Shown here: piece by piece, positions 51,484 through 60,773 of the stretch
How positions within the stretch are numbered: position 1 is the stretch's first letter
How the letters are laid out: each line of letters begins with the position of its first letter
Assembly: GCA_019634675.1 (NCBI GenBank)
Contig: JAHCAX010000002.1
Coordinates: 1 to 64,000 of the forward strand
Length of the DNA: 64,000 nucleotides
DNA from: Acherontichlamydia pituitae
GTDB taxonomy: Bacteria; Chlamydiota; Chlamydiia; Chlamydiales; Rhabdochlamydiaceae
Reading direction: 5' to 3'
The notes under the pieces: generated by a model
What the model was told of the DNA's origin: nothing
What the model saw: the letters and a program-made list of their open reading frames with translations, nothing else
Database searches by the model: none
Translations under genes and position numbers: made by a program

Positions 51484-51798
51484 TTAGCTAATGTGCTTGC
51501 TCAAGCAGCCTGCTAGCTTTAACATGTCTACAGGTTTGTTGCCGATAACAGCTGCCAGCTTTTTATCAGGGCAAATCATTCTCTTATTTTTCGTGTCTTG
51601 GCATTTATGCGATTTGATATATGCCCAAAGCTTCTTGACGATCTGAGGACGAGTCAATTTTTTTGCTCCTCCGCAAACTGCTGAAAGCTCTTCAGACAAG
51701 GAGCATGTCATCTTAGTTAGACCAGATGCAGCTCTTTTTTTTGCTGGCTTCTTTTTAGCGACCTTTTTTTTGGTAGCAGCCTTTTTCTTCTTAGCCAT
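51484..51798 (-). CDS. Lys-rich SWIB/MDM2-domain protein
   Basis: The first ~25 residues are a Lys/Ala-rich tail (MAKKKKAATKKKVAKKKPAK) and the remainder is a SWIB/MDM2-like domain (LTRPQIVKKLWAYIKSHKCQ, NKRMICPDKKLAAVI, DMLKLAGCLSKHI). SWIB domains occur in eukaryotic chromatin remodelling complexes and in chlamydiae, where small SWIB proteins are known. The basic tail probably contacts DNA. It could be a nucleoid or host-directed protein. Short ribosome binding site GGGAAA upstream of the ATG. Confidence 0.9.
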   Translation of the reverse strand: MAKKKKAATKKKVAKKKPAKKRAASGLTKMTCSLSEELSAVCGGAKKLTRPQIVKKLWAYIKSHKCQDTKNKRMICPDKKLAAVIGNKPVDMLKLAGCLSKHIS

Positions 51799-52035
51799 AA
51801 ATATTTCCCTCTTTCAAAGTGGAGTGTTTTGGGAAGATTGAAATATAGCGGTTCCAAATCTTCATACTCTGGGTGTAAAACCTTTTTTAAATTCCTGCAA
51901 GAATAATCTTCATTTTTCGGTGGATTTTTCAAAAAAAATTTCGCTCGTATGCAATTCGGTGCGTATTCGTGCTATTCTAAATCGATCTCATTTTATATAA
52001 GAAAACTGATTGGACTATTGAAAAAGAGGCTTTGT

Positions 52036-52902
52036 ATGTACGAAGGAAAGATCATCGATACGCACATGCACCTGTGGAATACCGCCAATGGATATACCTG
52101 GCTCCCCCTACTTGCCAATGGAGTATTAAACCACAATTTTCTTGCCGAAGACTATCAGAAGATGAGCAAAGACCTGCCCATTTCCCAAATGGTCCACATT
52201 GAATGCGGAGGTTTTCCAGACAATCCTGTATTGGAAACAAAATGGGTCCAAGAACAGGCGGAGCGCTACGGTTTTCCCCATGCGATCATCGCCTATGCGC
52301 AGCTTCATTCTCCCGATGTAGAAAACACGCTCAAAGGCCACAAGCAATATCCTAGTTTAAGAGGGATTAGGATGGCGCTGAACTCTGTTGAGGGATCCTT
52401 TGGCGCAGAGCGGGACGACTACATGAAGGACCCTGCATGGAGAAAAGGTTATGCCCTCTTGTCCAAGTATGGCCTGATATTTGAAATGCAAATTTACGAT
52501 ACTCAGATACCTGATGCTGTCGAACTTGCCCGCAGCTTTCCTGATATCCCAATCGTCTTGCAGCACCTGGGCTGGCCTTTGAAGACGGGGCCGAATGATT
52601 TTGCTCTCTGGAAAAGCAGGCTGGCCGAGATCGCGCAATGTCCAAATGTCTGCTTAAAAATCTCCTGCATCGGCTGGATCTTTCAAAAGAACGATGAAAA
52701 AGCGATCATCCCTTACATCCAAGAGGGCGTCCGCTTGTTCGGAGTTGACCGGTGCATGGTCGGCAGCAACTGTCCTCCCGACCGCGTATATATCCCCTTC
52801 AATGAGATCTTCCGCATCTTCAAGACGGCGCTAGCCTCCTATTCTGAAGCGGACCAAGAAAAAGTGTTCTATCGGAACGCTAAAAAATTCTACAGAATTT
52901 AG
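52036..52902 (+). CDS. Amidohydrolase-2-family TIM-barrel hydrolase
   Basis: From ATG 52036 (ribosome binding site AGAGG) the protein has 288 residues. Metal-binding start IIDTHMHLWN (HxH), then SLRGIRMALNSVEG, a lysine/histidine-like middle IVLQHLGWP and the last motif CMVGSNCPPDRVYIP (Asp/Asn ligands). This resembles L-fuconolactonase and 2-pyrone-4,6-dicarboxylate lactonase type hydrolases. Substrate is unknown. An open frame 29 codons upstream is not preferred. It converges with the carotenoid oxygenase gene, with a palindrome between. Confidence 0.82.
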   Translation: MYEGKIIDTHMHLWNTANGYTWLPLLANGVLNHNFLAEDYQKMSKDLPISQMVHIECGGFPDNPVLETKWVQEQAERYGFPHAIIAYAQLHSPDVENTLKGHKQYPSLRGIRMALNSVEGSFGAERDDYMKDPAWRKGYALLSKYGLIFEMQIYDTQIPDAVELARSFPDIPIVLQHLGWPLKTGPNDFALWKSRLAEIAQCPNVCLKISCIGWIFQKNDEKAIIPYIQEGVRLFGVDRCMVGSNCPPDRVYIPFNEIFRIFKTALASYSEADQEKVFYRNAKKFYRI

Positions 52903-52916
52903 AGGCAATTGCCTCT
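52901..52916. terminator. Palindrome between convergent genes
   Basis: AGAGGCAATTGCCTCT is a perfect 16-base palindrome beginning at the stop codon of the amidohydrolase gene and lying just before the end of the convergent carotenoid oxygenase gene. Likely a two-way terminator. Confidence 0.6.
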
Positions 52917-52926
52917 TTAAGCTGCT

Positions 52927-54435
52927 CTAGTTTTTAGCATCCCATAAACCATGTAATCCAACAGGGATCGGATTGGGAACTTTCGCCCGGGCTATCTCAT
53001 TAAACCCGTTTGCATCGATCACGAGCAAGAAAGAACTGTTGCGGGCAAAATCGAGCACGACAGACAAAACGACTCCATCATTCTCCTTGGTTGCGCCTGG
53101 GCGCGCTACAAAGATCGGCTCTCCCGGAAAACACCCTGCTTCAGACCAGCTTTTTGCAGTTTTCGCATTGACATCGATCTGGTAGAGCGCAGGGTTTGCT
53201 TGCATCGTTGTGGGAAAACGCATGTCGACCGCATAACAGTACTGATATTCCTGCGCTACCCGTTCCGAAGCGACGCGCGGAAGTTCAACAGTCTGATCGA
53301 ACAAGGTCTCGCTTTTTAGCTCTTGCTGAGCAACATCGATGGTAAACCGCTGCAGCCTCGTTGTTTCACTCTCTTCGATGCTCTTTTGATCGTCCATTTG
53401 ATCAGTGACAACGTTCATGATGTTCGCATTCGGATGGGTGACGATATCGATATAAATCTTCCCCTCCTTGTCAAAAGCATTGACATGATGGAAAGCGAAA
53501 AAAGGATCCCCTTTGATCTTGAAAGATTTTCCGGAAGAGCGTTCGACGACAAGGAACTCGGTTCCCAGTTCAGGCTTCCACCGATAATTAAAAATGAACG
53601 GCTTCTTCTTTTCCTTTAAGTCGATCGGATTGACGACAAAGGGAAACTCGACGAGGACAACGTAATGCTCTGTAAGGGCAAAACTGTGCATGTAGGAGGG
53701 ACGCTTCACAGGAACCTCTGCAATGACGCTCCTTCCCGCTTCTCCATTTTGCATTTTCCAGATAACGTAGGAAGTGTTCCTTCCAAAGCGTATGAAATAA
53801 TTGACCGTTTCGCCTGTGATCGGATCCCGTTGAGGATGCGCAGATTCCCACTGTCCTTGCACAAGCTTGTCCTGATACTGGAAATTCCCCACCGTCTCCA
53901 AAGTCTCCGGATCAAAGACGACCGGCATCGGGACCTCTGTCAACGCGACCATTTGATCAGCGTATGCCTGGATGCTGACATCGGCATTATGGATCCCTTT
54001 CATGGGAGCTGGGATCTCTTTGGAGATCTGGTCTTTGAACACTTTGGGGCATGGATCTTGGGCAAACCCGCTGAACTCCAAACTTTTCTCATCCATCATG
54101 ATGAAATACTGCTCGCTGCGCAAAAAGCGGTTGCTATAGGCAACCTTTCCAGAAGAAAATTCAAAGACATGAAGCATAGCAAGCCCATCGAACCACTCTA
54201 CCCTCTTGTCCCCTACTTGGAACTTGGCAGGCCCATTGCGCAAAAGAGCCCCGGACAGCCATCCCGGAACCGTTCCAGACACTAAACAAGGAAAACCGCT
54301 CACCTCATCTTTCATATCGAACAACAAATGCTCGTTCGCAAACGCTTCCCCTGGCGTTGTAACTGGAACCGGTTGGCTGTTCGATTGGCAAGAACTCAAT
54401 GCCAAAGCTGCTGCAATAAGACTTTTTCTTATCAT
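52927..54435 (-). CDS. Carotenoid cleavage oxygenase (RPE65 family), lipoprotein
   Basis: About 502 residues of the carotenoid oxygenase/RPE65 family, Fe(II) enzymes that split carotenoids or related double bonds. The seven-bladed propeller family motifs are visible, including the ligand histidines in SAHPQRDPITGE, YMHSFALTEHYV, FFAFHHVNAF and the C-terminal GLHGLWD. The opening IRKSLIAAALALSSCQSNSQ is a lipoprotein signal (lipobox LSSC), so the enzyme should be anchored in an envelope membrane. The start at 54435 (ATG) or 54441 (GTG, right after the esterase stop) is uncertain. The organism has no obvious carotenoid genes here, so host retinoid or carotenoid is a plausible substrate. Confidence 0.85.
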   Translation of the reverse strand: MIRKSLIAAALALSSCQSNSQPVPVTTPGEAFANEHLLFDMKDEVSGFPCLVSGTVPGWLSGALLRNGPAKFQVGDKRVEWFDGLAMLHVFEFSSGKVAYSNRFLRSEQYFIMMDEKSLEFSGFAQDPCPKVFKDQISKEIPAPMKGIHNADVSIQAYADQMVALTEVPMPVVFDPETLETVGNFQYQDKLVQGQWESAHPQRDPITGETVNYFIRFGRNTSYVIWKMQNGEAGRSVIAEVPVKRPSYMHSFALTEHYVVLVEFPFVVNPIDLKEKKKPFIFNYRWKPELGTEFLVVERSSGKSFKIKGDPFFAFHHVNAFDKEGKIYIDIVTHPNANIMNVVTDQMDDQKSIEESETTRLQRFTIDVAQQELKSETLFDQTVELPRVASERVAQEYQYCYAVDMRFPTTMQANPALYQIDVNAKTAKSWSEAGCFPGEPIFVARPGATKENDGVVLSVVLDFARNSSFLLVIDANGFNEIARAKVPNPIPVGLHGLWDAKN

Positions 54436-54441
54436 TTGCAC

Positions 54442-55419
54442 TTAATTCCTCTTCAAAGCATTGTCCAGCATCACTTTGATCTGTTTGGTCCATCCGATTT
54501 TTTGCTCAGAGTCATAAATCGGCAAGTCGAGAAACCCATGGATCACCGAGCCGAAACATTTTGATTGGACCATCACGCCTGCATTCTTCAAAGCTTCAGC
54601 ATACTTGCTGCCCTCTACATGCAAGGGATCATATTCCCCGGTAACGACTACGGCCGGAGGCAGCCGGGACAGATCAACAGCACGGTCAACCGATGCGTAA
54701 GGGTTCTTGCCGTTTTCCTCCGATTGCAAATAAGCGCCCCACATGAACTGCATCGCTTCTTTTGTCAAAAAGTGGCGGTCGGGAGAACTGTCATAAGGTT
54801 CAGAATCAATTTGAGCTGTGATGATCGGATAGATGAGAAGCTGCGCTGCAATTGCCGGCCCATTAAAATCCCTTGCCATCAGCGATACCGCTGCAGCTAG
54901 ATTGCCTCCTGCGCTCTCTCCGCAAACGATCAGCTTGTCCACATCAGCGCCCCACTTTCCGGCATGCTCAGCCGCCCACACTGTTGCCGCATAGCAGTCT
55001 TCTAGGGGTTTTGGGAAGGGATTTTCAGGAGAAAGCCGGTAGTCGACCGATATGACGACCGCTTCCAAATGCTGCGCTAGCAAGCGGCAGACAGGATCAG
55101 CTTCCGTGATATTGCCAAAGATCCAGCCTCCGCGGTGAAAATAGAGGATCACAGGAGGTTTTTCCACTCCTTGAGGAGTATAAACATTGAGAGGAATGCT
55201 ATTGTTGTCCTTCCCTTTGATTTCTACACGGTCGATGCACTCGACCTCCGCTCGAAACAGATCCGCATTCAAGAAGAATTCGGTGCACCGCTTGCGCGCT
55301 TCTGCAAGTCCTTGCTCCGAAGAAGTTTTGATCACCTCGGAAAAACCATCGATCAACTCTCTAAAACGGGGATTTTCCATTAAATCGGGAAGCTGCTGCG
55401 TTTTCATGATGAACTCCAT
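54442..55419 (-). CDS. Alpha/beta hydrolase of the hormone-sensitive lipase family
   Basis: A ~325-residue esterase of the HSL/acetyl esterase group. The catalytic triad is apparent: nucleophile in GESAGG, Asp in GEYDPLHVEG and His in VIHGFLDLP. The oxyanion motif reads HRGGW instead of the usual HGGG(W/G), a divergence. No signal peptide. ATG 55419 and an in-frame ATG four codons downstream (55407) both have reasonable ribosome binding sites. It is the first gene of a two-gene operon with the carotenoid oxygenase, which could act on retinyl-type esters released by it; this is inference. Confidence 0.85.
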   Translation of the reverse strand: MEFIMKTQQLPDLMENPRFRELIDGFSEVIKTSSEQGLAEARKRCTEFFLNADLFRAEVECIDRVEIKGKDNNSIPLNVYTPQGVEKPPVILYFHRGGWIFGNITEADPVCRLLAQHLEAVVISVDYRLSPENPFPKPLEDCYAATVWAAEHAGKWGADVDKLIVCGESAGGNLAAAVSLMARDFNGPAIAAQLLIYPIITAQIDSEPYDSSPDRHFLTKEAMQFMWGAYLQSEENGKNPYASVDRAVDLSRLPPAVVVTGEYDPLHVEGSKYAEALKNAGVMVQSKCFGSVIHGFLDLPIYDSEQKIGWTKQIKVMLDNALKRN

Positions 55420-55449
55420 TGTTCCTGAGGTTGTCTTGATTCAAAAGTT

Positions 55450-55806
55450 TCATGGCGTTTGCGTATAAACTTGAATGTAGGTGATTTCAGATACATCGGG
55501 AAGAGTTTTCCCCTGGAGGAAGAGCTCCTTGATGATCTTCCGATCGACTATTTTTTCCATTTTGACTGCCCCGAAGGCCTCTGCATCTTGTACGGAGATC
55601 CCGATGGATAGGCGTGTAGCCCTCTTGACCCGGTAGGCATCCAGTTGAACTGAGGGCTCATCTTTTGGCATCAGATCTAAAATTTCAGAAACAAGGAGCT
55701 TTTTTTGCTCTTCAAGCTCTTCGATTTTCCGTTGGACCTCTTTATAGGCCTGAACTTTTTCCAGCAGTTCCGTCATGCCGATCTTACCCATTTGTCGATC
55801 GCCCAT
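55450..55806 (-). CDS. Coiled-coil hypothetical protein
   Basis: 118 residues (113 from the in-frame ATG at 55791). A long charged helix in the first half (VQAYKEVQRKIEELEEQKKL) suggests a coiled coil, followed by a smaller mixed domain (VKRATRLSIGI, VDRKIIKELFLQGKTL). The C-terminal residues (YIQVYTQTP) and stop are next to a sequence like the TATACACAAA element (TATACGCAAAC). I recognise no family; a nuclease-inhibitor or structural role is a guess. Confidence 0.45.
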   Translation of the reverse strand: MGDRQMGKIGMTELLEKVQAYKEVQRKIEELEEQKKLLVSEILDLMPKDEPSVQLDAYRVKRATRLSIGISVQDAEAFGAVKMEKIVDRKIIKELFLQGKTLPDVSEITYIQVYTQTP

Positions 55807-55906
55807 TGTATCAGAAAGGCTTTTGACAGCGAAACTTAAAATCGATAGTGTATACTGCTTCCACTTGATGGTTGAAGCAGCCTATACCGAAAAAGAGATT
55901 AGAAAA

Positions 55907-56788
55907 ATGATCCCCGTCACACATTTAGCCCTTGCCCTTCTGATCATTCTTATCTGGGGCTTTAATTTTATCGCGATCAAGCTTGGACTGGATGAAGTCT
56001 CCCCTCTTCTTCTTGGCTTTGCCCGATTTTTTCTCACAAGCATTCCTGCCGTTTTTTTCGTTAAACGCCCCAGCATCCCCTTTCGATCCGTCATCATCTA
56101 TGGCCTTGTCATGTTCGCTTTGCAGTTCGCCCTTCTTTTCATGGGTATGTACGCAGGCGTAACACCCGGCCTGGCATCGCTGCTTCTGCAGCTGCACGTC
56201 TTTTTTTCTGTGCTGCTTGGAGCCCTATTCCTCAATGAAAAATTCCATTCCTGGCAGATCATTGGCGCGCTGATCGCCTTCAGCGGAATTGCCCTTGTGG
56301 CCATGCATTTAAGCGGAAGCGTCACACTGACAGGATTTTTGCTGGTGATCGGATCCGCTGCAGCGTGGGGCACTGGCAATGTGATCTCCAAGAAACTTGG
56401 CAAGGTCAACATGGTCTCTCTTGTGATTTGGGGGAGTTTGGTCGCATGGCCGCCCCTTCTTGCCATTTCTCTCATTGTGGAAGGATCTGAACATCTGATA
56501 TCCACCCTCCAGCATCTGACTTGGGTCTCTGGCGGAGCCATTCTGTATATCACCTATCTGTCGACTTTACTGGGATTCGGCCTCTGGAGCTGGCTGCTCC
56601 ACCATCATCCGATTGGAACGGTGGCCCCCTTTACCCTGCTGGTTCCCATCATCGCCATTTTGAGTTCCGCGGCCTTCCTCAATGAACCCCTCCAGACGTG
56701 GAAGATCATCGCCGCCCTTCTCGTTATCTTTGGGGTCTGCATCAACTTGTTCGGCCCTAGACTGTATGCGCGAATAGGTAGAAAATAG
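55907..56788 (+). CDS. EamA/DMT-family membrane transporter
   Basis: About 293 residues from ATG 55907 with ten membrane helices in two EamA repeats. The motifs ILIWGFNFIAIKLGLDEVSP, then LLGFARFFLTSIPAVFFV in the first half, and AWGTGNVISKKLGKVN in the second, are typical of RhaT/YdcZ-like metabolite exporters. An amino acid or other metabolite is a likely substrate. The frame is open 44 codons upstream but lacks support. It is divergent from the coiled-coil gene. It is a distant paralogue of the transporter at 25929. Confidence 0.85.
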   Translation: MIPVTHLALALLIILIWGFNFIAIKLGLDEVSPLLLGFARFFLTSIPAVFFVKRPSIPFRSVIIYGLVMFALQFALLFMGMYAGVTPGLASLLLQLHVFFSVLLGALFLNEKFHSWQIIGALIAFSGIALVAMHLSGSVTLTGFLLVIGSAAAWGTGNVISKKLGKVNMVSLVIWGSLVAWPPLLAISLIVEGSEHLISTLQHLTWVSGGAILYITYLSTLLGFGLWSWLLHHHPIGTVAPFTLLVPIIAILSSAAFLNEPLQTWKIIAALLVIFGVCINLFGPRLYARIGRK

Positions 56789-57071
56789 CCCCAAAACAAG
56801 ACTCTTTTTCAAATCCGCATCCTTAAGATACTGTTCATTTAGTCATTCGACGTTTTCCAATTCAAAGAATTACTTCACAAAAAAATTTATTACAAACCAT
56901 TCTTGCTTAACGGAATAAAACCGACCGCACTATTGCAAATTAAGACAGGAGGGAACTATTAGATAACTAACTTCAATGTCAAAATAATAATTTTAATTTG
57001 ATTAATAATCAATTTTGTTATAAAATGAATATGCAATTTATTAATTTAATCAAACACAAAAGGCATATTCT

Positions 57072-58973
57072 ATGAGCATATCTCCTTCATACTCCCTTCA
57101 ATCCGTTTATGACGATGCATTAATCCTGTATTCAAAGATAGCTCACCAAGTAAACGATCGCCCCCTCTATCCAGATGAAATGCTCCTACAAAGCTATACG
57201 GATGATTTTAGATCGTTGGTCTTACGAGTGGATGAAATCATACGCTCGAAGCCACCTGAAAATAACCATCTATTTTCATTGATGCTGAATATCCATAATC
57301 ATTTAGAAGCTGAGAGAAATGACTTCGCATTGACCGATTCGTTCATGGACCTACACGAAAAACACTTGTCGAAAGAACAGACACCAGAAAGGCCGAGGGG
57401 GTTGCTTATCTCTTATGAAGGCCCAAGAGGAAGTGTAACTTCTGGAGTTGGAAGGAAATCAGCGCATGCATCCTCTTCATCGAGTTCGAGCAGTTCCTCT
57501 TCTCGAGTGCGACCAAGGGATGATCAGGATAAAGCCCTTTGCAGCATTAGTTTCTTTCAAAAATTTGTACCCATATTGGAGCAATGGGATGCTGCTGGCG
57601 GCGACCCAGAACCATTTTGGACAGGGAGAGAAGCGAAGATTATCAATACAATGGCCCTTTTAAACCGAATTCCCGAAGAAAGTTCATTACTGAGGTCCCA
57701 AATCATCGATGCGCATCGAAATACAGTTGACTGCCTTACAGTTCAAGACCATGAAATTGCCATTCATACGATTGCAGATGACTACGTTGTCCAAGAGATG
57801 CAGGAACATTGGATCGCTTTAGCTCCTAAGCTCAACAAAGACCCGATGAATAATTATACGATGTTGATCGGCTATCTTCGTACACTGACTGGAAAACTAG
57901 GTTCTGTAAAAAATCCTTCTGCAAAAGAGCTCCTCAAACAGATGATCGCAAAGACATCTGAAGATATAAAACATGAAATCACCCAGGTCAGAAGAAAAGA
58001 TAGAGCCATTAGCATCTCAATCTCTGAATTTCTTTTGAATTTAGACCCAAAAGAAAACAAATCGAATCAAGCAAAAATTGACCTGAAATTTAAGGATGTA
58101 AATGTAGCTTCCAAATTAAAAATCATGGAATATCTCTTAACTCAAAAAGTTTGGATTGATAGCTCGAAAATGGAACAATATGTCCATTCCACACCTTATT
58201 CTGAATGGCCAGGCACCTACGATCAAAAATTAATAGCCCTGATGGCAATCCATTCTGATCTTAGTATGAACAAAAGATCGCAACAGATGGAAAATGTGTT
58301 GAATGCGATTTTATTGGAAGGCATGGGTGCGCTTGCGTTGCTATCTGCTTACTTTGATCCCAAATCAGCATCGGATCTTGCAGCAGCAATAATTGCTCTT
58401 GATCATTTAAATAGAAAAGAACCGGAGCATCCTTCTTCCATGCCTGCATCAGACGTTGGATCATTGTATGCTCTAGGTGAAGCTGTATCATCATCTTATC
58501 CAAGTGCCGCACCAGCCCAGCCCTTCAGTTCTGCAATCCCTCCTCACAATTTCATTGCACCACCATACTACCCGGATGGAGCCTCTACATCTTATTCCCC
58601 AAACATTGGATTATCGTATGATCTCGGCGGAGCTGCATCATCATCTTCTTTGCCATTAAGACCTTCATCGTCTATCGATCCTTCTTTAACCAGCTTTCCA
58701 ATTCACAGAACAGCTTTAGAGATCGAGTGCGCAATTCGGCCAAGCGATAAGCTCTTCTTGCGCGCACACTTGCCAGAGAAGGGGATTACTTGGGATAGAG
58801 GCGTTGAATTAACGAGGACGCCTGAAGGAAGATATTCATTTAACGTGGATGTTGATGAGGATTTTGAATTTAAAGTCTTGGTCAATGACTGGAATTGGTC
58901 CGCCGGCCCTAACATGACCGCAAAGCGCAATCAAGCAATGAGGTTTCAGCCAGCTTTTGAAAATCCGATTTAA
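57072..58973 (+). CDS. Large hypothetical protein with Ser-rich linker and C-terminal carbohydrate-binding-like module
   Basis: 633 residues with no signal peptide. Residues ~120-150 contain a poly-Ser run (eleven Ser), and residues ~460-540 are rich in Ser, Pro and Ala, so three or more domains joined by flexible linkers. The middle (~170-430) is helical. The last ~85 residues look like an immunoglobulin-type starch-binding module (KLFLRAHLPEKGITWDRGVE, then EFKVLVNDWNWSAGPN), common in glycan-binding proteins. I recognise no catalytic domain. Poly-Ser and Pro-rich composition resembles secreted effectors. It may bind glycogen or a host glycan; the first part is unknown. Confidence 0.5.
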   Translation: MSISPSYSLQSVYDDALILYSKIAHQVNDRPLYPDEMLLQSYTDDFRSLVLRVDEIIRSKPPENNHLFSLMLNIHNHLEAERNDFALTDSFMDLHEKHLSKEQTPERPRGLLISYEGPRGSVTSGVGRKSAHASSSSSSSSSSSRVRPRDDQDKALCSISFFQKFVPILEQWDAAGGDPEPFWTGREAKIINTMALLNRIPEESSLLRSQIIDAHRNTVDCLTVQDHEIAIHTIADDYVVQEMQEHWIALAPKLNKDPMNNYTMLIGYLRTLTGKLGSVKNPSAKELLKQMIAKTSEDIKHEITQVRRKDRAISISISEFLLNLDPKENKSNQAKIDLKFKDVNVASKLKIMEYLLTQKVWIDSSKMEQYVHSTPYSEWPGTYDQKLIALMAIHSDLSMNKRSQQMENVLNAILLEGMGALALLSAYFDPKSASDLAAAIIALDHLNRKEPEHPSSMPASDVGSLYALGEAVSSSYPSAAPAQPFSSAIPPHNFIAPPYYPDGASTSYSPNIGLSYDLGGAASSSSLPLRPSSSIDPSLTSFPIHRTALEIECAIRPSDKLFLRAHLPEKGITWDRGVELTRTPEGRYSFNVDVDEDFEFKVLVNDWNWSAGPNMTAKRNQAMRFQPAFENPI

Positions 58974-59086
58974 AACGATCGATTTTACCTTTGCAGATGG
59001 CTATTAACTCGAGAGTTCAAATTTTGTGACTGCAAACCGCAGTCGCAAACCTACTTTCAAGCTGTTTTAGCTCTTTTAGAAAACCG

Positions 59087-59860
59087 TTACCACCAATCCT
59101 CGTTTTCAGAATCGGAAACTTGTTGCACCTCGCGGTTTTCAAGAGGAGCGCTCGGCTTCTCATTAAAACCCAAATACTGCTTCCCAGCATCGATTAGAAC
59201 TTCCAGTTCATCTTTTGGCTCACCCCACCAATCATAGTCGGAGCTAGAATGGACGATGGCGGTAGATCCTTGATCAGGCCCTACTGAAGGCGCATATACA
59301 AAAGAAACTGATTGAAAGCGCTTCTCTTCTTCACTTTTTTCTTGAGCTAACTTTTTCTTGAAGGCTTCATATTCAACAGGATATTTACTTTTAAAATCTG
59401 ATTCCTTAGATGTCAGCGCTTTATGACACTCATCCACTTTCTTGTCTTTTCCATCAGTGTCATAGTAATCCGCATCGTCATAATTATTTACCTTGCTCCA
59501 TGCGTTCTCACGATCTCTTTTCGCATTTGATAGTTCATCTGTTAATTTCCTGGTCTCATACTCAAAGGCTGTTGCCGATTTCACCTTTATCGTATGTACA
59601 GGAGTTCCTGAAATCCCTCTTGTTACTGTTGCATTTGCTACAGTAGATCCGCGTGATGATGGATCAACAGAATGTTGATCCGTAATCGATTTACCGCCTT
59701 GATTAAAGCAGTTCATTAATGGCTCGATACACTCTTTGTAAATGTTGGAAAACACGCTGGAAATTGTCTTCGATAGAGATTCAAACGCATCGTCTAAATC
59801 GAACACTAGAGCAACCCAATTACCCCCTTCAGCACTGCCTACAGCTCGAATTAATGACAT
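59087..59860 (-). CDS. Hypothetical acidic helical protein
   Basis: 257 residues from ATG 59860 (GTG two codons upstream). The N-terminal part (residues ~15-45) is hydrophobic in spots (WVALVFDLDDAFESLSKTIS), and the middle is strongly charged (DADYYDTDGKDKKVDECHKA) with a Glu/Lys-rich helix and an acidic C-terminus ending in NEDWW. No known domain recognised. Could be a secreted effector or inclusion-type protein; this is not supported by any motif. Confidence 0.45.
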   Translation of the reverse strand: MSLIRAVGSAEGGNWVALVFDLDDAFESLSKTISSVFSNIYKECIEPLMNCFNQGGKSITDQHSVDPSSRGSTVANATVTRGISGTPVHTIKVKSATAFEYETRKLTDELSNAKRDRENAWSKVNNYDDADYYDTDGKDKKVDECHKALTSKESDFKSKYPVEYEAFKKKLAQEKSEEEKRFQSVSFVYAPSVGPDQGSTAIVHSSSDYDWWGEPKDELEVLIDAGKQYLGFNEKPSAPLENREVQQVSDSENEDWW

Positions 59861-60260
59861 ATTACACACCCCATTTTAAATTATTATTTTCATTTTGATA
59901 TCATTATAATAAAACAAACTAATACATTAAATAATAAATTTTATCACTAACTTCGAAAGACTGTAATATTAAACGACTTAACAAAAAATAAAATTTACAC
60001 ATTCTTAACACTTTAATAAACAATACTCTAGAAACCAACCTTGCACCTTGATCAAAAATTTTTAAGTTTTTGGAAATAAACAATTTACAACACACCAAAA
60101 TTCATATTCCTTTGAAGCGAAAGGAAAATGCAAAGCTTAACAAGCCTCTCGCTCATAATATTTTCAAACCAGACCCTGTCTTCGATCAGAATACTGGGCG
60201 AAATTCTTAAAATACGGTTTAATGCAAAAATAAGAACAGAAATCGAGTTTAGGTCCCCCT
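59861..60260. other. Gap between divergent genes
   Basis: About 400 AT-rich bases with no recognisable gene or RNA. It should contain the promoters of the divergent hypothetical gene and the Ala/Lys-rich gene. The stretch 59880-60110 is especially AT-rich. A minus-strand frame at 60164-60433 is antisense to the next gene and looks like chance. Confidence 0.35.
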
Positions 60261-60773
60261 ATGGTCAACCCCATTAGAAACCAACCTTCAGCATATGCGC
60301 AGACGCCCCCCAAAAAAAAGGCGCCAAAAGAAATCGATGTGCGAGTGAAGAAGGCTGCAAAGAAAACGAAAGCCGGCGCAACGGCAAGGTCAGCCTCTTC
60401 CGTCAAAGCCTCGCCAAAGGTTGGGGGCATCAAAGCCTATTTGGCAGCAGAGAAGGCTTCCCATGTCGCTCGTCAACGGGCCATTGAATCACAGAAAGCC
60501 GCCATGAGAGCGCAAAGGGCGGCTATCCTCGCTAGACAAATGCACCTTGCCCAACAAGCGGCGGCGGCAAGACGCGCGCGAGCAGCTGAGAAAGCAAGAA
60601 AAGAAGCGCTGAAGGCTGCAAAACGGGCAAAAGAATTGCGCAGGGTCCATCAAATTCGCACGATCCTTGAAAAGCCGGAAGAAAAAAAACGAACCAGGAC
60701 ATTAAAGAAATATCTCCCCTCTTCCGGCAAGAAGTCATCTGCAAGAAAAAAAAGGGCTCTTAAACTCCTTTAA
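60261..60773 (+). CDS. Ala/Lys-rich basic protein (histone-like)
   Basis: 170 residues, mostly Ala, Lys and Arg, without cysteine or aromatic core. Typical segments are KKKAPKEIDVRVKKAAKKTK and AAMRAQRAAILARQ..QQAA. The composition resembles the chlamydial histone H1-like proteins Hc1 and Hc2 but the order of motifs is not the same. A nucleoid-condensing or RNA-binding role is plausible. The first 25 residues are Pro/Gln-rich. Converges with the TetR gene, with the 3' ends overlapping by 14 bases. Confidence 0.6.
   Translation: MVNPIRNQPSAYAQTPPKKKAPKEIDVRVKKAAKKTKAGATARSASSVKASPKVGGIKAYLAAEKASHVARQRAIESQKAAMRAQRAAILARQMHLAQQAAAARRARAAEKARKEALKAAKRAKELRRVHQIRTILEKPEEKKRTRTLKKYLPSSGKKSSARKKRALKLL

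Noticed and set aside
60164..60433. 89-codon minus-strand frame upstream of and antisense to the Ala/Lys-rich gene
   Set aside because: Its hydrophobic translation is the expected mirror of a Lys/Ala-rich gene on the other strand.
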